DNA of 5,620 bases from Flammeovirgaceae bacterium (GCA_022616575.1 JAKEEN010000004.1:1-5620); one strand, 5' to 3'. Counted from the first letter of the stretch, positions 1-5,381 are shown. The notes: a model not told the origin generated them from the sequence alone. Numbers and translations: made by a program.

Positions 1-196
1 AGGTGGGCCGGATTCATTTGTGGCTAACCTGGCCGCCATTTTCAGGGGCTGTGCAGAGACAACCTTCTATGTATTAGCTGTTTACTTTGGCTCAGTAAAT
101 ATCAGAAAAACCCGGTATGCACTTACCGGAGGACTGATTGCTGACTTTGCCGGAGTAATCGCAGCAATACTTGTAGCATATTTATTCTTTCATTAA
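1..196 (+). CDS. SpmB-like nucleoside-recognition (Gate) membrane protein, C-terminal end
   Basis: The gene is cut by the left window edge. The first complete codon is at position 2, 64 residues are visible, and the stop is TAA at 194-196. The visible part begins GGPDSFVANLAAI and continues with RGCAETTFYVLAVYFGS, then a basic linker (NIRKTRYAL), then a hydrophobic last helix ending AILVAYLFFH. The P-D-S-F block, the C-x-E-T-T-F-Y-V-L-A-V-Y-F-G block and a final GLIADFAG membrane helix are hallmarks of the SpmB / nucleoside-recognition (Gate) domain. In Bacillus, SpmB takes part in spore-core dehydration. In Bacteroidota, which do not sporulate, the same domain is found in inner-membrane proteins, often as an SpmA-SpmB fusion, of uncertain transport role. 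Whether this protein is such a fusion cannot be seen because its N-terminus lies outside the window. The next plus-strand gene starts 9 bases after the stop, so the two may share a transcript. Confidence 0.82.
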   Translation, partial: GGPDSFVANLAAIFRGCAETTFYVLAVYFGSVNIRKTRYALTGGLIADFAGVIAAILVAYLFFH

Positions 197-205
197 CATT
201 GTTAT

Positions 206-661
206 ATGGACAAGAAAGCTGAAATACAAAAGACCATTTACGACAATGCCAAGAGTCACTTCTTAGGCAATTTCCCCGACTCATTACCTATTGAACAAGC
301 CTATGTACACATTGGTATGTACCTGGGTTGGATTATTGATAAAGGTTTGTATTCGGAGTACTTCGAAGATGAAGCCTCTGTCCAGATTTTCAGATTCAAA
401 AGACGCGAAATCTCATGCACCATTCTCAGTGAGATTTGGGATGGCTACCTCGGCTTTGAACTCTTCAGTCGTGAAGGCAACATGTTTACGTATTATTATT
501 ATGGTGGTGGTTTGTACCGCAGTGATTACGATGAACTTTTAGTAAAAGCACTTCCATCCATCTATCACGTTACTGATACCTGGGAAAATTATGAGAAAAT
601 CAGAGCCCGCATTGATATGCGTTTTCAGGATTGGAAAAAACTGGTAGGCGGAGGTTCCTAA
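206..661 (+). CDS. Uncharacterised cytosolic protein, possibly DUF7832-like
   Basis: A 151-residue soluble protein without signal peptide or membrane segment. The ATG at 206 is the first start in frame and lies 9 bases after the preceding stop; no clear Shine-Dalgarno precedes it, which is usual for this phylum. The N-terminal third holds FPDSLPIEQAYVHIGMYLGW (about residues 23-42), followed by an acidic helix (GLYSEYFEDEA). The block with acidic/proline residues before HIGMYLGW resembles the DUF7832 family as I remember it; this is recall, not a search. The middle is rich in aromatics (TYYYYGGGLY, about 95-104), and the C-terminal third is a charged helix (WENYEKIRARIDMRFQDWKK) ending in a glycine tail. 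Similar small proteins sometimes occur as immunity or accessory proteins, but nothing nearby supports that here. It converges with the next gene with only 7 bases between stops, leaving no room for a separate terminator. Function unknown. Confidence 0.85.
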   Translation: MDKKAEIQKTIYDNAKSHFLGNFPDSLPIEQAYVHIGMYLGWIIDKGLYSEYFEDEASVQIFRFKRREISCTILSEIWDGYLGFELFSREGNMFTYYYYGGGLYRSDYDELLVKALPSIYHVTDTWENYEKIRARIDMRFQDWKKLVGGGS

Positions 662-668
662 CTCTCGT

Positions 669-2450
669 TTACCTTACCTGCTTCCCATTTTTATCGATCA
701 CAGCCACCTGGTCATCGGCCTTTACCGTTATCTCTCCAGTTTCGGGCTTGAACAGGATTTCTTTTGGAACAAAGCCAAAACCAAAGTTATTACTCCATGA
801 TAATCCGTCTGTGCGATAAATCTTGCTGAGTGTAACAGGATATTTATCCCGGGCTAATCGATCAGAATAAATCAGCACAAAAAACACCTGTCCACCGGCA
901 TCGGAAGTTGTCAGCGACTTGATGCCGTTTAATCTTGTTTCCCGAAAGTTAGTTTTATCAACCGGAAATTTAACTTTTACATCAGGCCTGCGCGAAGGTG
1001 TTATGGTAAAGAAGTACCCCTCCCCTGAGGTGGAATCTGAAAACATGATTCCTGAAGTATATTTATCCGGAACGACTACCAAAGGTTTAAATTTTGACGC
1101 CACATCATTGACTAAGGGAATCGAATCTGTACCATTCACTACCCATTTTAATGATTCCATACACTGCTGGTACTCCATCTGCTTGGCGGCACGTTCTCTC
1201 TCCGCATATTCTTTTAATGTTCTGATGAAGCTCTTCAGCACAATTCCGTTGCTATAGGTATTGGTAATAAAGTGATTGTAATTCACCAGGTTCTTCTCCA
1301 TATCTTCACTCACCATTTTGCCAGAAAGACTGTCCAGTTTTGAAATGGCTTTAAATTCATCCGAAATTAATGAGGCATGAAAATGAACGTCTGCTGAATC
1401 TCTTCTGCTTTTATTCTCCATCAATAAGGACTTATATTCAAGGTCTGTAATTTTCAGTTCGAATACTTCCATGGGCATGGGTGAGGGATCGAACTTATTG
1501 AGTTGCTCTTTTAAAATCTTATCGACCAGTTTAGTCAGATCGCTTCTTACGGAGACTGAATCTTTAGTAAGCCGTTCCCGGAGTTTATTGATTTCGATAT
1601 CGTATGTAACAAGATTCTCGCGAATCGGAAATACTTCTTTGGTGATGGTCTCTTTCGTTTTATCAGCAAATTTCTTGTAGTCCCATACGATCAAATCATC
1701 CTGAAAGAAGAAGTCAACCATATCGCGTCCGTCACGCTTAAAGTCAATAATATCCTGAGGGGTAAAGTTTTGATTGTAGCCGGTACGGCCCAGGTTTTGT
1801 GAGCTGGTCTTATAATTATCAAATGCTTTGCTGGAGGAGTCGTATTGTGATGAGAGCTGTTCCAGGTTTTGAACTGTGTTTTCATCTGACCTCAGCATGA
1901 GTTCATTTAGACCAGGATACGCATCCTGCATTGAAATATAAAGCTCGTGGGCTCTGCGATAGGTGTCCTGAGCGAGGTCAAAATAAAAGCGCACTATCTT
2001 CACCTTGTCCTTTCGCTCTTTCAGTCCTTCTATTTTCTTTTCCAGGTCGAACTGCACATCAGATAACTTCACGCCAAACTCTCCGGTACGTAAATCCCTC
2101 CGATTATATATCTGATAGTATTCTTTTTCCCTTCGGACTTCCTTCTCATCGATGGTTTTGTACGCTTTATCAAAGAATAAAATCGCTGAGTCCATGTTTT
2201 TAATAGCGCGATCTGTTTGCTTCAGCACATCATCTTTCATCGACTTCTCCTGAAAGATGATTCCCATATACAGGAAAGCATTTGGGTTATCCTGGTTGTC
2301 TTTAAGATATCGTTTCAGAAAGGGTTCAGACTCTTCATACCGTTTTTGCACCAACAGTTCAAAAAGGTCTTTGTATTTAACCTTCTGACCGAAAGCGGGA
2401 CTAACAGCAAAAAGAATCGCGATGAACTTAATAAGGCCAACTTTTGTCAT
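669..2450 (-). CDS. Secreted TPR-like helical protein with C-terminal beta-rich domain, function unknown
   Basis: A 593-residue protein read from an ATG at 2448-2450. The frame stays open for 22 more codons upstream, but the ATG at 2450 is preferred because it starts a clean signal peptide: a short basic start (MTKVGLIK), a hydrophobic core (FIAILFAV) and a small-residue end (SPAFG-Q, about residue 21). The mature protein begins with helices typical of tetratricopeptide repeats (about 25-100, including a YEESEPFLKRYLK pair and NPNAFLYMG). A long, highly charged, mostly alpha-helical stretch (about 100-435) looks like coiled-coil or divergent TPR. A C-terminal domain (about 440-593) of alternating hydrophobic strands and Gly/Asp turns ends in VAVIDKNGKQVR. 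A periplasmic or outer-membrane-facing scaffold is plausible, but I do not recognise a named family. It is divergent from the thioredoxin gene and stands alone in its orientation, so it is probably monocistronic. The stop is TAA at 669-671. Confidence 0.88.
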   Translation of the reverse strand: MTKVGLIKFIAILFAVSPAFGQKVKYKDLFELLVQKRYEESEPFLKRYLKDNQDNPNAFLYMGIIFQEKSMKDDVLKQTDRAIKNMDSAILFFDKAYKTIDEKEVRREKEYYQIYNRRDLRTGEFGVKLSDVQFDLEKKIEGLKERKDKVKIVRFYFDLAQDTYRRAHELYISMQDAYPGLNELMLRSDENTVQNLEQLSSQYDSSSKAFDNYKTSSQNLGRTGYNQNFTPQDIIDFKRDGRDMVDFFFQDDLIVWDYKKFADKTKETITKEVFPIRENLVTYDIEINKLRERLTKDSVSVRSDLTKLVDKILKEQLNKFDPSPMPMEVFELKITDLEYKSLLMENKSRRDSADVHFHASLISDEFKAISKLDSLSGKMVSEDMEKNLVNYNHFITNTYSNGIVLKSFIRTLKEYAERERAAKQMEYQQCMESLKWVVNGTDSIPLVNDVASKFKPLVVVPDKYTSGIMFSDSTSGEGYFFTITPSRRPDVKVKFPVDKTNFRETRLNGIKSLTTSDAGGQVFFVLIYSDRLARDKYPVTLSKIYRTDGLSWSNNFGFGFVPKEILFKPETGEITVKADDQVAVIDKNGKQVR

Positions 2451-2471
2451 GTGCACGATATATTTTAAAGT

Positions 2472-2504
2472 CGAAAATAGTGAGATTTGCGATAAATCAC
2501 TCAA
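2472..2504 (-). promoter_or_regulatory. Candidate Bacteroidota-type promoter for the TPR-like gene
   Basis: On the minus strand a TTG (2502-2504) is followed after 22 bases by TATTTTCG (2472-2479). This matches the Bacteroidota -33/-7 consensus (TTG, about 19-21 bases, TAnnTTTG) with one mismatch and a slightly long spacer. Transcription would start near 2465 and give a very short leader before the ATG at 2450. The match is weak and the region is AT-rich, so chance is possible. In the same 87-base divergent region the plus-strand thioredoxin gene has an AAAAGGAG (2515-2522), whose AGGAG ends 15 bases from its ATG, too far for an ordinary ribosome site. No convincing plus-strand promoter was found. 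Confidence 0.3.
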
Positions 2505-2537
2505 TTCGCAAGCCAAAAGGAGCAGACATCTATAATT

Positions 2538-3116
2538 ATGAGCAGAATTCTTAACTTTTTAAAGCCTTTTGCATTCGCCATTGCCATTGTTGCTGTACTG
2601 AAATTAACTGGCACCCTTAGCAGCGTTTCATACCTTGCCAATGCTGCATTGCTTAAAACAGGAATTAAAAATGCCAATTCAGAAATCAAATCATCTGCGC
2701 CAGAAAAATTTGACTACGATTTTAAAATTAAATCTCTCGATGGACAACTCGTTGATTTTAAACAATTTGAAGGTAAGACCGTGTTTCTGAATTTATGGGC
2801 AACCTGGTGTGGACCCTGCCGTGCCGAAATGCCATCCATACAAAAACTTTATGACAAAGTCGATAAAACAAAAGTTGAGTTTGTTGTGCTCTCGCTTGAT
2901 GCTGCAGACGCCACGCCCAAAGTGGTTAAATACATTGAAAAAAATCAATACACGTTTCCGGTATATCATCATACCGGATATGTGCCTGAATTACTCCAGG
3001 TACCATCGATTCCCACTACATTCATCATTAACAAAAATGGAAAAGTAGTTTCTAAAGAAGTAGGAGCTACCAATTTTGATACGGATAAATTCAAGAATTA
3101 TCTTGAAAACTTATAA
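2538..3116 (+). CDS. Membrane-anchored TlpA/ResA-like thiol-disulfide oxidoreductase
   Basis: A 192-residue thioredoxin-fold protein. The N-terminus (MSRILNFLKPFAFAIAIVAV) is an uncleaved-looking signal anchor, so the catalytic domain should sit in the periplasm, tethered to the inner membrane. A linker runs to about residue 57, followed by the redoxin/AhpC-TSA-like domain: DFKIKSLDGQLVDFKQFEGK, then the core strand VFLNLWATW, the active site W-C-G-P-C (90-94, cysteines 91 and 94) with the typical RAEMPS that follows, and the cis-proline loop VPSIPTTFIIN (cis-Pro about 159) with the NKNGKVV turn. These features match TlpA/ResA proteins, which reduce disulfides in apocytochromes c or other exported proteins using electrons from CcdA/DsbD-type proteins. 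No cytochrome maturation gene is visible, so the substrate is unknown. The start is ATG 2538; the stop is TAA 3114-3116. No terminator hairpin follows before the inserted element at 3134. Confidence 0.93.
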   Translation: MSRILNFLKPFAFAIAIVAVLKLTGTLSSVSYLANAALLKTGIKNANSEIKSSAPEKFDYDFKIKSLDGQLVDFKQFEGKTVFLNLWATWCGPCRAEMPSIQKLYDKVDKTKVEFVVLSLDAADATPKVVKYIEKNQYTFPVYHHTGYVPELLQVPSIPTTFIINKNGKVVSKEVGATNFDTDKFKNYLENL

Positions 3117-3124
3117 AGTTTAAA

Positions 3125-3133
3125 GTTGTGAAG
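3125..3133 (+). repeat. 9-bp direct repeat, left copy (putative target-site duplication)
   Basis: GTTGTGAAG directly abuts the left inverted-repeat end of the element at 3134. An identical copy abuts the right end at 3489-3497. Removing the element and one copy restores a site in which AAGTTTAAAGTTG occurs twice with a 15-base period (now at 3116-3128 and 3495-3507). This is what a transposition event inside a short tandem repeat would leave. Confidence 0.7.
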
Positions 3134-3275
3134 CATTACTTTCCGGCTAAAATTTAAAACCTAATCAAAATATGCATTACCGTGACAAGTGAGATGATTT
3201 TCTCGTAATCACCAGCAGGCCTTTATACTTTCCCTTATACTAATCATTACTTCTCCCTCCTTTGCATCTCCTTAC

Positions 3276-3319
3276 TTTCTTTTCTTTTGTTTGCCCAAAA
3301 GAAAAGAAACAAAAGAAAA
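3276..3319. repeat. Overlapping inverted repeats with two mutually exclusive hairpins
   Basis: TTTCTTTTCTTTTG (3276-3289) pairs perfectly over 14 bp with 3296-3309 across a 6-base loop. The overlapping segment 3280-3292 pairs perfectly over 13 bp with 3307-3319 across a 14-base loop. Bases 3280-3289 and 3307-3309 are shared, so only one stem can form at a time. One strand is almost pure pyrimidine on the left and pure purine on the right. Similar pyrimidine/purine palindromes are, from memory, dispersed in Bacteroidota genomes; that is not checked here. Neither stem is followed by a T-run in the right place, so a simple terminator role is not supported. Confidence 0.6.
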
Positions 3320-3324
3320 AGGCA

Positions 3325-3398
3325 GAACGAAAAAAGCCCATTCTACCCGCGCTAATCGCTTCAAACGCGCTTGCCCGAATGGGCCGCGCTTTTCGTTC
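3325..3398 (-). terminator. Long interrupted hairpin with U-tract; possible terminator for the coaX operon
   Basis: GAACGAAAA (3325-3333) is complementary to 3390-3398 (9 bp), and GCCCATTC (3336-3343) is complementary to 3377-3384 (8 bp). Internal bulges are 2 and 5 bases, and the central loop is 33 bases, itself containing GCGC palindromes. Read on the minus strand, GAATGGGC is followed at once by six T (3335 down to 3330), the layout of an intrinsic terminator. It lies about 135 bases beyond the coaX stop. The large loop weakens the case, and a competing 4-bp hairpin (GCCC-ATTC-GGGC) uses part of the stem. The hairpin belongs to the inserted element, so any terminator role would be acquired. 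Confidence 0.4.
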
Positions 3399-3488
3399 AC
3401 CACCCACCGCACCGGAACCAAACTAATGTCAGTGCTTTGATGAATCAATTTCCCTGCTTTCCTAAATTCTTTTTACCGGACAGTAATG

Positions 3489-3497
3489 GTTGTGAAG
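3489..3497 (+). repeat. 9-bp direct repeat, right copy (putative target-site duplication)
   Basis: The second perfect copy of GTTGTGAAG directly follows the right terminal inverted repeat of the 355-base element. It continues into TTTAAAGTTGACC, which mirrors the TTTAAAGTTG that precedes the left element end. Confidence 0.7.
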
Positions 3498-3520
3498 TTT
3501 AAAGTTGACCTCTATAACTT

Positions 3521-4294
3521 TTACCCTTCAACTTGAGAGCCAATGATCCTTAATCCATCTAATGTTAGGTTAGGTTCAACAGCCGTAAAAGTATCTTTTA
3601 ACGAAGTGATAATAGACGATAAACCGCCCGTTGCAATGGTAACGGTTTGCTGATCGTTGAGTTCTGCTTTAATCCTCGACAGCACAGATTTTACCATGCC
3701 TTCATAACCAAAAAGTATTCCGGCCTGAATGGCGTGGACTGTATTCTTTCCTAACGCTGACTCGGGCATTTGCAGAGGAACATCAAATAACTTGGCCGTG
3801 TTTTGCGAAAGTGCCCTGATCGCAGTTTTCAGTCCTGGCGCAATGGCCACACCTTCAATTTTTCCGATTGAAGCAATTGTTGTAAATGTTAGCGCAGTAC
3901 CAAAGTCGACCACGATGCAATTCTGATTGGGGTATTTTATATTCGCAGCCATTGCATTTGAGACAATATCTGATCCGATTTCAAATGGGTTGAGAACTTC
4001 CAACGGAAGCTGCCTGTAAATCTCTGGCCCCAGCACAATAATTTTTTTTTCAAACAGGGCCTTCGCCACATTAATGACTTTATCAGTAAGGTCTGGAACT
4101 ACACTACTTATAACAATAGTGTTAATACTGTTTGTCGGAATACCTGCTTCAAAAAAATATTCCCGAATGCGGATACCATAAAACAATTCAGGCTTTTCGA
4201 TAACAGAGGGAATACGCCATACGTGCGACCACTGCTCAGAGGCTGAAATACCTAAGGTAATGTCTGAGTTGCCAATATCAATTGCCAGCAGCAT
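3521..4294 (-). CDS. coaX: Type III pantothenate kinase (CoaX)
   Basis: This 257-residue ASKHA-fold kinase phosphorylates pantothenate with ATP, the first committed step of coenzyme A synthesis, in the cytosol. The length matches the family (about 250-260). Visible motifs are: phosphate-binding strand MLLAIDIGNSDITLGI (D6, G8, N9); SSVVPDLT (63-70); pantothenate-site segment NPFEIGSDIVSNAMAA (D109 at the position of the catalytic Asp); second nucleotide motif VVDFGTALTFT (D130-FGTA); EGVAIAPGLKTAIRALSQNTAKL (147-169); GKNTVHAIQAGILFGYEGMV (182-201); and an ATGG turn (221-224) before the last helix. Two positions differ from the commonest versions: GADR-type becomes GSDI, and TFD becomes TFT. 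I believe both are normal variants in this phylum. The start is ATG 4292-4294, overlapping the cobB stop as TGATG, so translation is probably coupled. The stop is TAA 3521-3523. Confidence 0.95.
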   Translation of the reverse strand: MLLAIDIGNSDITLGISASEQWSHVWRIPSVIEKPELFYGIRIREYFFEAGIPTNSINTIVISSVVPDLTDKVINVAKALFEKKIIVLGPEIYRQLPLEVLNPFEIGSDIVSNAMAANIKYPNQNCIVVDFGTALTFTTIASIGKIEGVAIAPGLKTAIRALSQNTAKLFDVPLQMPESALGKNTVHAIQAGILFGYEGMVKSVLSRIKAELNDQQTVTIATGGLSSIITSLKDTFTAVEPNLTLDGLRIIGSQVEG

Positions 4295-4995
4295 CAGAGC
4301 AATTCTACTAAATCTTTTTTTACTTTTTCCAATCCGATACTCGCTTTTGCTTCAATCATCTTCACAAAGGGCATGTTACCTACGGCAGGAAGATTCGGGT
4401 CCACCACATATTTTGGTGCTTCGAATGGAACATAATTCACCAATCCCGCAGCAGGATAAACGACCAGGGAAGTTCCAACAACAACAAAGAAGTCGGCCTG
4501 ACTGGCCCAGGATGCTGCCACTTCAATCATCGGTACCATTTCTCCGAACCATACAATGTTGGGCCTGAGCTGAGAACCTAACTCACACAAATCACCAAGG
4601 TTTAGTTCTGTGCCTTCAATTGGATAAACAAGGGATTCATCTTCTGTGCTGCGCGATTCAAACAAACTGCCATGTAGGTGGATCACATGACTTGAGCCGG
4701 CTCGTTCATGTAAGTCATCTACGTTTTGAGTAATGACGGTAACATCAAAATAATTTTCTAGTTCTGCGATAATTTCATGCCCGCGATTGGGAATTGCTGT
4801 TCGCGCATTTCTTCTCCGTTGATAATAAAACTCAAGCACCAGTGCCGGATTTTTCCTCCATGCTTCGGGCGTGGCAACATCTTCCACTTTGTAGCCTTCC
4901 CAAAGGCCACCGGAATCACGAAATGTTGCCAATCCGCTTTCAGCGCTGATTCCCGCACCGGAGAGAATTATTAATTTTTTGCGAACGGAATTCAA
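4294..4995 (-). CDS. cobB: CobB-type NAD-dependent protein deacylase (sirtuin), lacking zinc-binding cysteines
   Basis: This 233-residue class III sirtuin removes acyl groups from protein lysines using NAD, giving nicotinamide and O-acyl-ADP-ribose. Motifs in order: GAGISAESG (13-21) and TFRDSGGLW (24-32) for NAD; FYYQRRR (56-62), whose Tyr57 and Arg60 match the Y-x-x-R of E. coli CobB that favours succinyl/malonyl-lysine; TQNVDDLHERAG (89-100); catalytic His108 in HLHGS; LRPNIVWFGE (143-152); GTSLVVYPAAG (174-184). The region that normally carries four zinc cysteines (about 112-142) has only Cys137. The start is TTG at 4993-4995: a TGA stop lies two codons upstream, and the next plausible start would cut into the NAD motif. 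No Shine-Dalgarno is evident. The stop TGA (4294-4296) overlaps the coaX start. The TTG overlaps the stop of the hicA remnant, suggesting the gene sits in a former hicBA operon. Confidence 0.94.
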   Translation of the reverse strand: MNSVRKKLIILSGAGISAESGLATFRDSGGLWEGYKVEDVATPEAWRKNPALVLEFYYQRRRNARTAIPNRGHEIIAELENYFDVTVITQNVDDLHERAGSSHVIHLHGSLFESRSTEDESLVYPIEGTELNLGDLCELGSQLRPNIVWFGEMVPMIEVAASWASQADFFVVVGTSLVVYPAAGLVNYVPFEAPKYVVDPNLPAVGNMPFVKMIEAKASIGLEKVKKDLVELL

Positions 4996-5167
4996 TTTTC
5001 AAAAAGTGATTTGTTCAGTCCTGTTTGACGAATTATTGAAAGAGACAGTTCCAAGCTTTATCTCTTTGTGATTAGATTACTGTTAACTTCTGACGGACTT
5101 GAACAAATCCATTGTCAGATAAAATCCTGCAGACTTCTGTTCCGGAAAAGACTCTGAACTTACCCAA
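4992..5167 (-). pseudogene. hicA toxin pseudogene (HicA-family mRNA interferase remnant)
   Basis: The stretch between hicB and cobB reads as a broken HicA. From a TTG at 5165-5167, overlapping the hicB stop, 27 codons give GKFRVFSGTEVCRILSDNGFVQVRQK, the standard HicA N-terminus (double-stranded-RNA-binding-like fold). Here the family continues with G-S-H, whose His is catalytic. Instead the frame reads LTVI and stops at TAA 5072-5074. In another frame the C-terminal half resumes as NHKEIKLGTVS (5073 down to 5041). One extra base at 5040 then shifts to a third frame that gives SIIRQTGLNKSLFEN and TGA (4992-4994). About 57 residues are recoverable against 70-80 normally, so roughly 15 codons containing the active-site histidine are gone and there are two frameshifts. 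An intact HicA cleaves mRNA independently of ribosomes; this one cannot. The remnant stop shares bases with the cobB start. Confidence 0.88.
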
Positions 5168-5363
5168 CTGTGACTTCTAATCGGGTAACAAAAATCTCAT
5201 TATGCATTCTGCTGTTGATTTCATCTTTAGATGCATGTTCTTTAAGATTTCCCGAAGCTTCCCCAACTGTATCCCCCTGAGAAGCTATATCCAATCCCGG
5301 GCAAAGTGATACATATCCGCCACCCTCTCGCTCAATAACCGCAGTTAGTTGCACTTTATTCAT
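5160..5363 (-). CDS. HicB-family antitoxin with internal in-frame deletion (probably inactive)
   Basis: A 67-residue reading frame from ATG 5361-5363; a TTG two codons upstream (5367-5369) is a less likely start. The N-terminal part MNKVQLTAVIEREGGGYVS followed by LCPGLDIASQGDTVGEA is the HicB partial RNase-H-like fold, and the end HNEIFVTRLEVTVG is the conserved C-terminus of the short HicB group. Between them the family normally has NL-x-E-A-x-E-L-F-x-E followed by A-S-x-x-E-I. Here NLKE runs directly into HASKDEI, so about seven residues of the central helix are missing with the frame kept. HicB binds and blocks HicA and often represses its own operon; this group has no obvious added DNA-binding domain. 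The gene ends at TAA 5160-5162, overlapping the start of the hicA remnant, which is the usual hicB-hicA order. With the toxin dead and the helix gone, it is likely a relic, though the frame is still open. Confidence 0.87.
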   Translation of the reverse strand: MNKVQLTAVIEREGGGYVSLCPGLDIASQGDTVGEASGNLKEHASKDEINSRMHNEIFVTRLEVTVG

Positions 5364-5381
5364 AATCAAAAGATAGTCAAT

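Larger units (their letters stand above)
3134..3488. mobile_element. 355-bp non-coding MITE-like insertion with terminal inverted repeats
   Basis: This accounts for nearly all of the gene-free stretch between the thioredoxin gene and coaX. The left end reads CATTACTTTCCGGCTAAAA (3134-3152). The right end read on the minus strand (3488 down to 3470) is CATTACTGTCCGGTAAAAA; 16 of 19 positions agree. Both ends are flanked by the same 9 bases (3125-3133 and 3489-3497). There is no open frame long enough for a transposase, so this would be a non-autonomous element mobilised by a related insertion sequence elsewhere in the genome. The family cannot be fixed from this window; a 9-base duplication is compatible with several DDE transposase families. 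Internal structure consists of a TTATACT doublet (3228-3234 and 3240-3246 area), a pyrimidine/purine hairpin (3276-3319) and a long GC-rich hairpin (3325-3398). The 3134-3275 part shows no gene. Confidence 0.68.

Noticed and set aside
640..700. Possible bidirectional terminator between the convergent genes ending at 661 and 669
   Set aside because: Only weak complementarity between GGTAGG-type and ACCTTACC-type segments and no T-run; not supportable.
919..1257. Open frame on the + strand inside the TPR-like gene
   Set aside because: Antisense shadow of the 593-residue minus-strand gene; no start context or recognisable motif.
2451..2516. Longer N-terminus (22 more residues) for the TPR-like protein
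   Set aside because: It would bury the signal peptide behind a non-signal stretch and run over the divergent promoter region; ATG at 2450 fits export.
3160..3245. Short minus-strand reading frame near the left end of the inserted element as a transposase remnant
   Set aside because: Only about 16-20 codons between stops, with no transposase motif I recognise.
3270..3420. Reading frames through the hairpin region as small proteins
   Set aside because: Low-complexity or palindromic DNA with frequent stops; better explained as structured repeat DNA.
4260..4568. Open + strand frame across the coaX/cobB junction
   Set aside because: Antisense to two clearly conserved enzymes; composition typical of a shadow frame.
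5364..5381. TATCTTTTG before hicB as a -7 promoter element
   Set aside because: One base off the spacing of TAnnTTTG, only a few bases from the start codon, and no partner -33 element in place.
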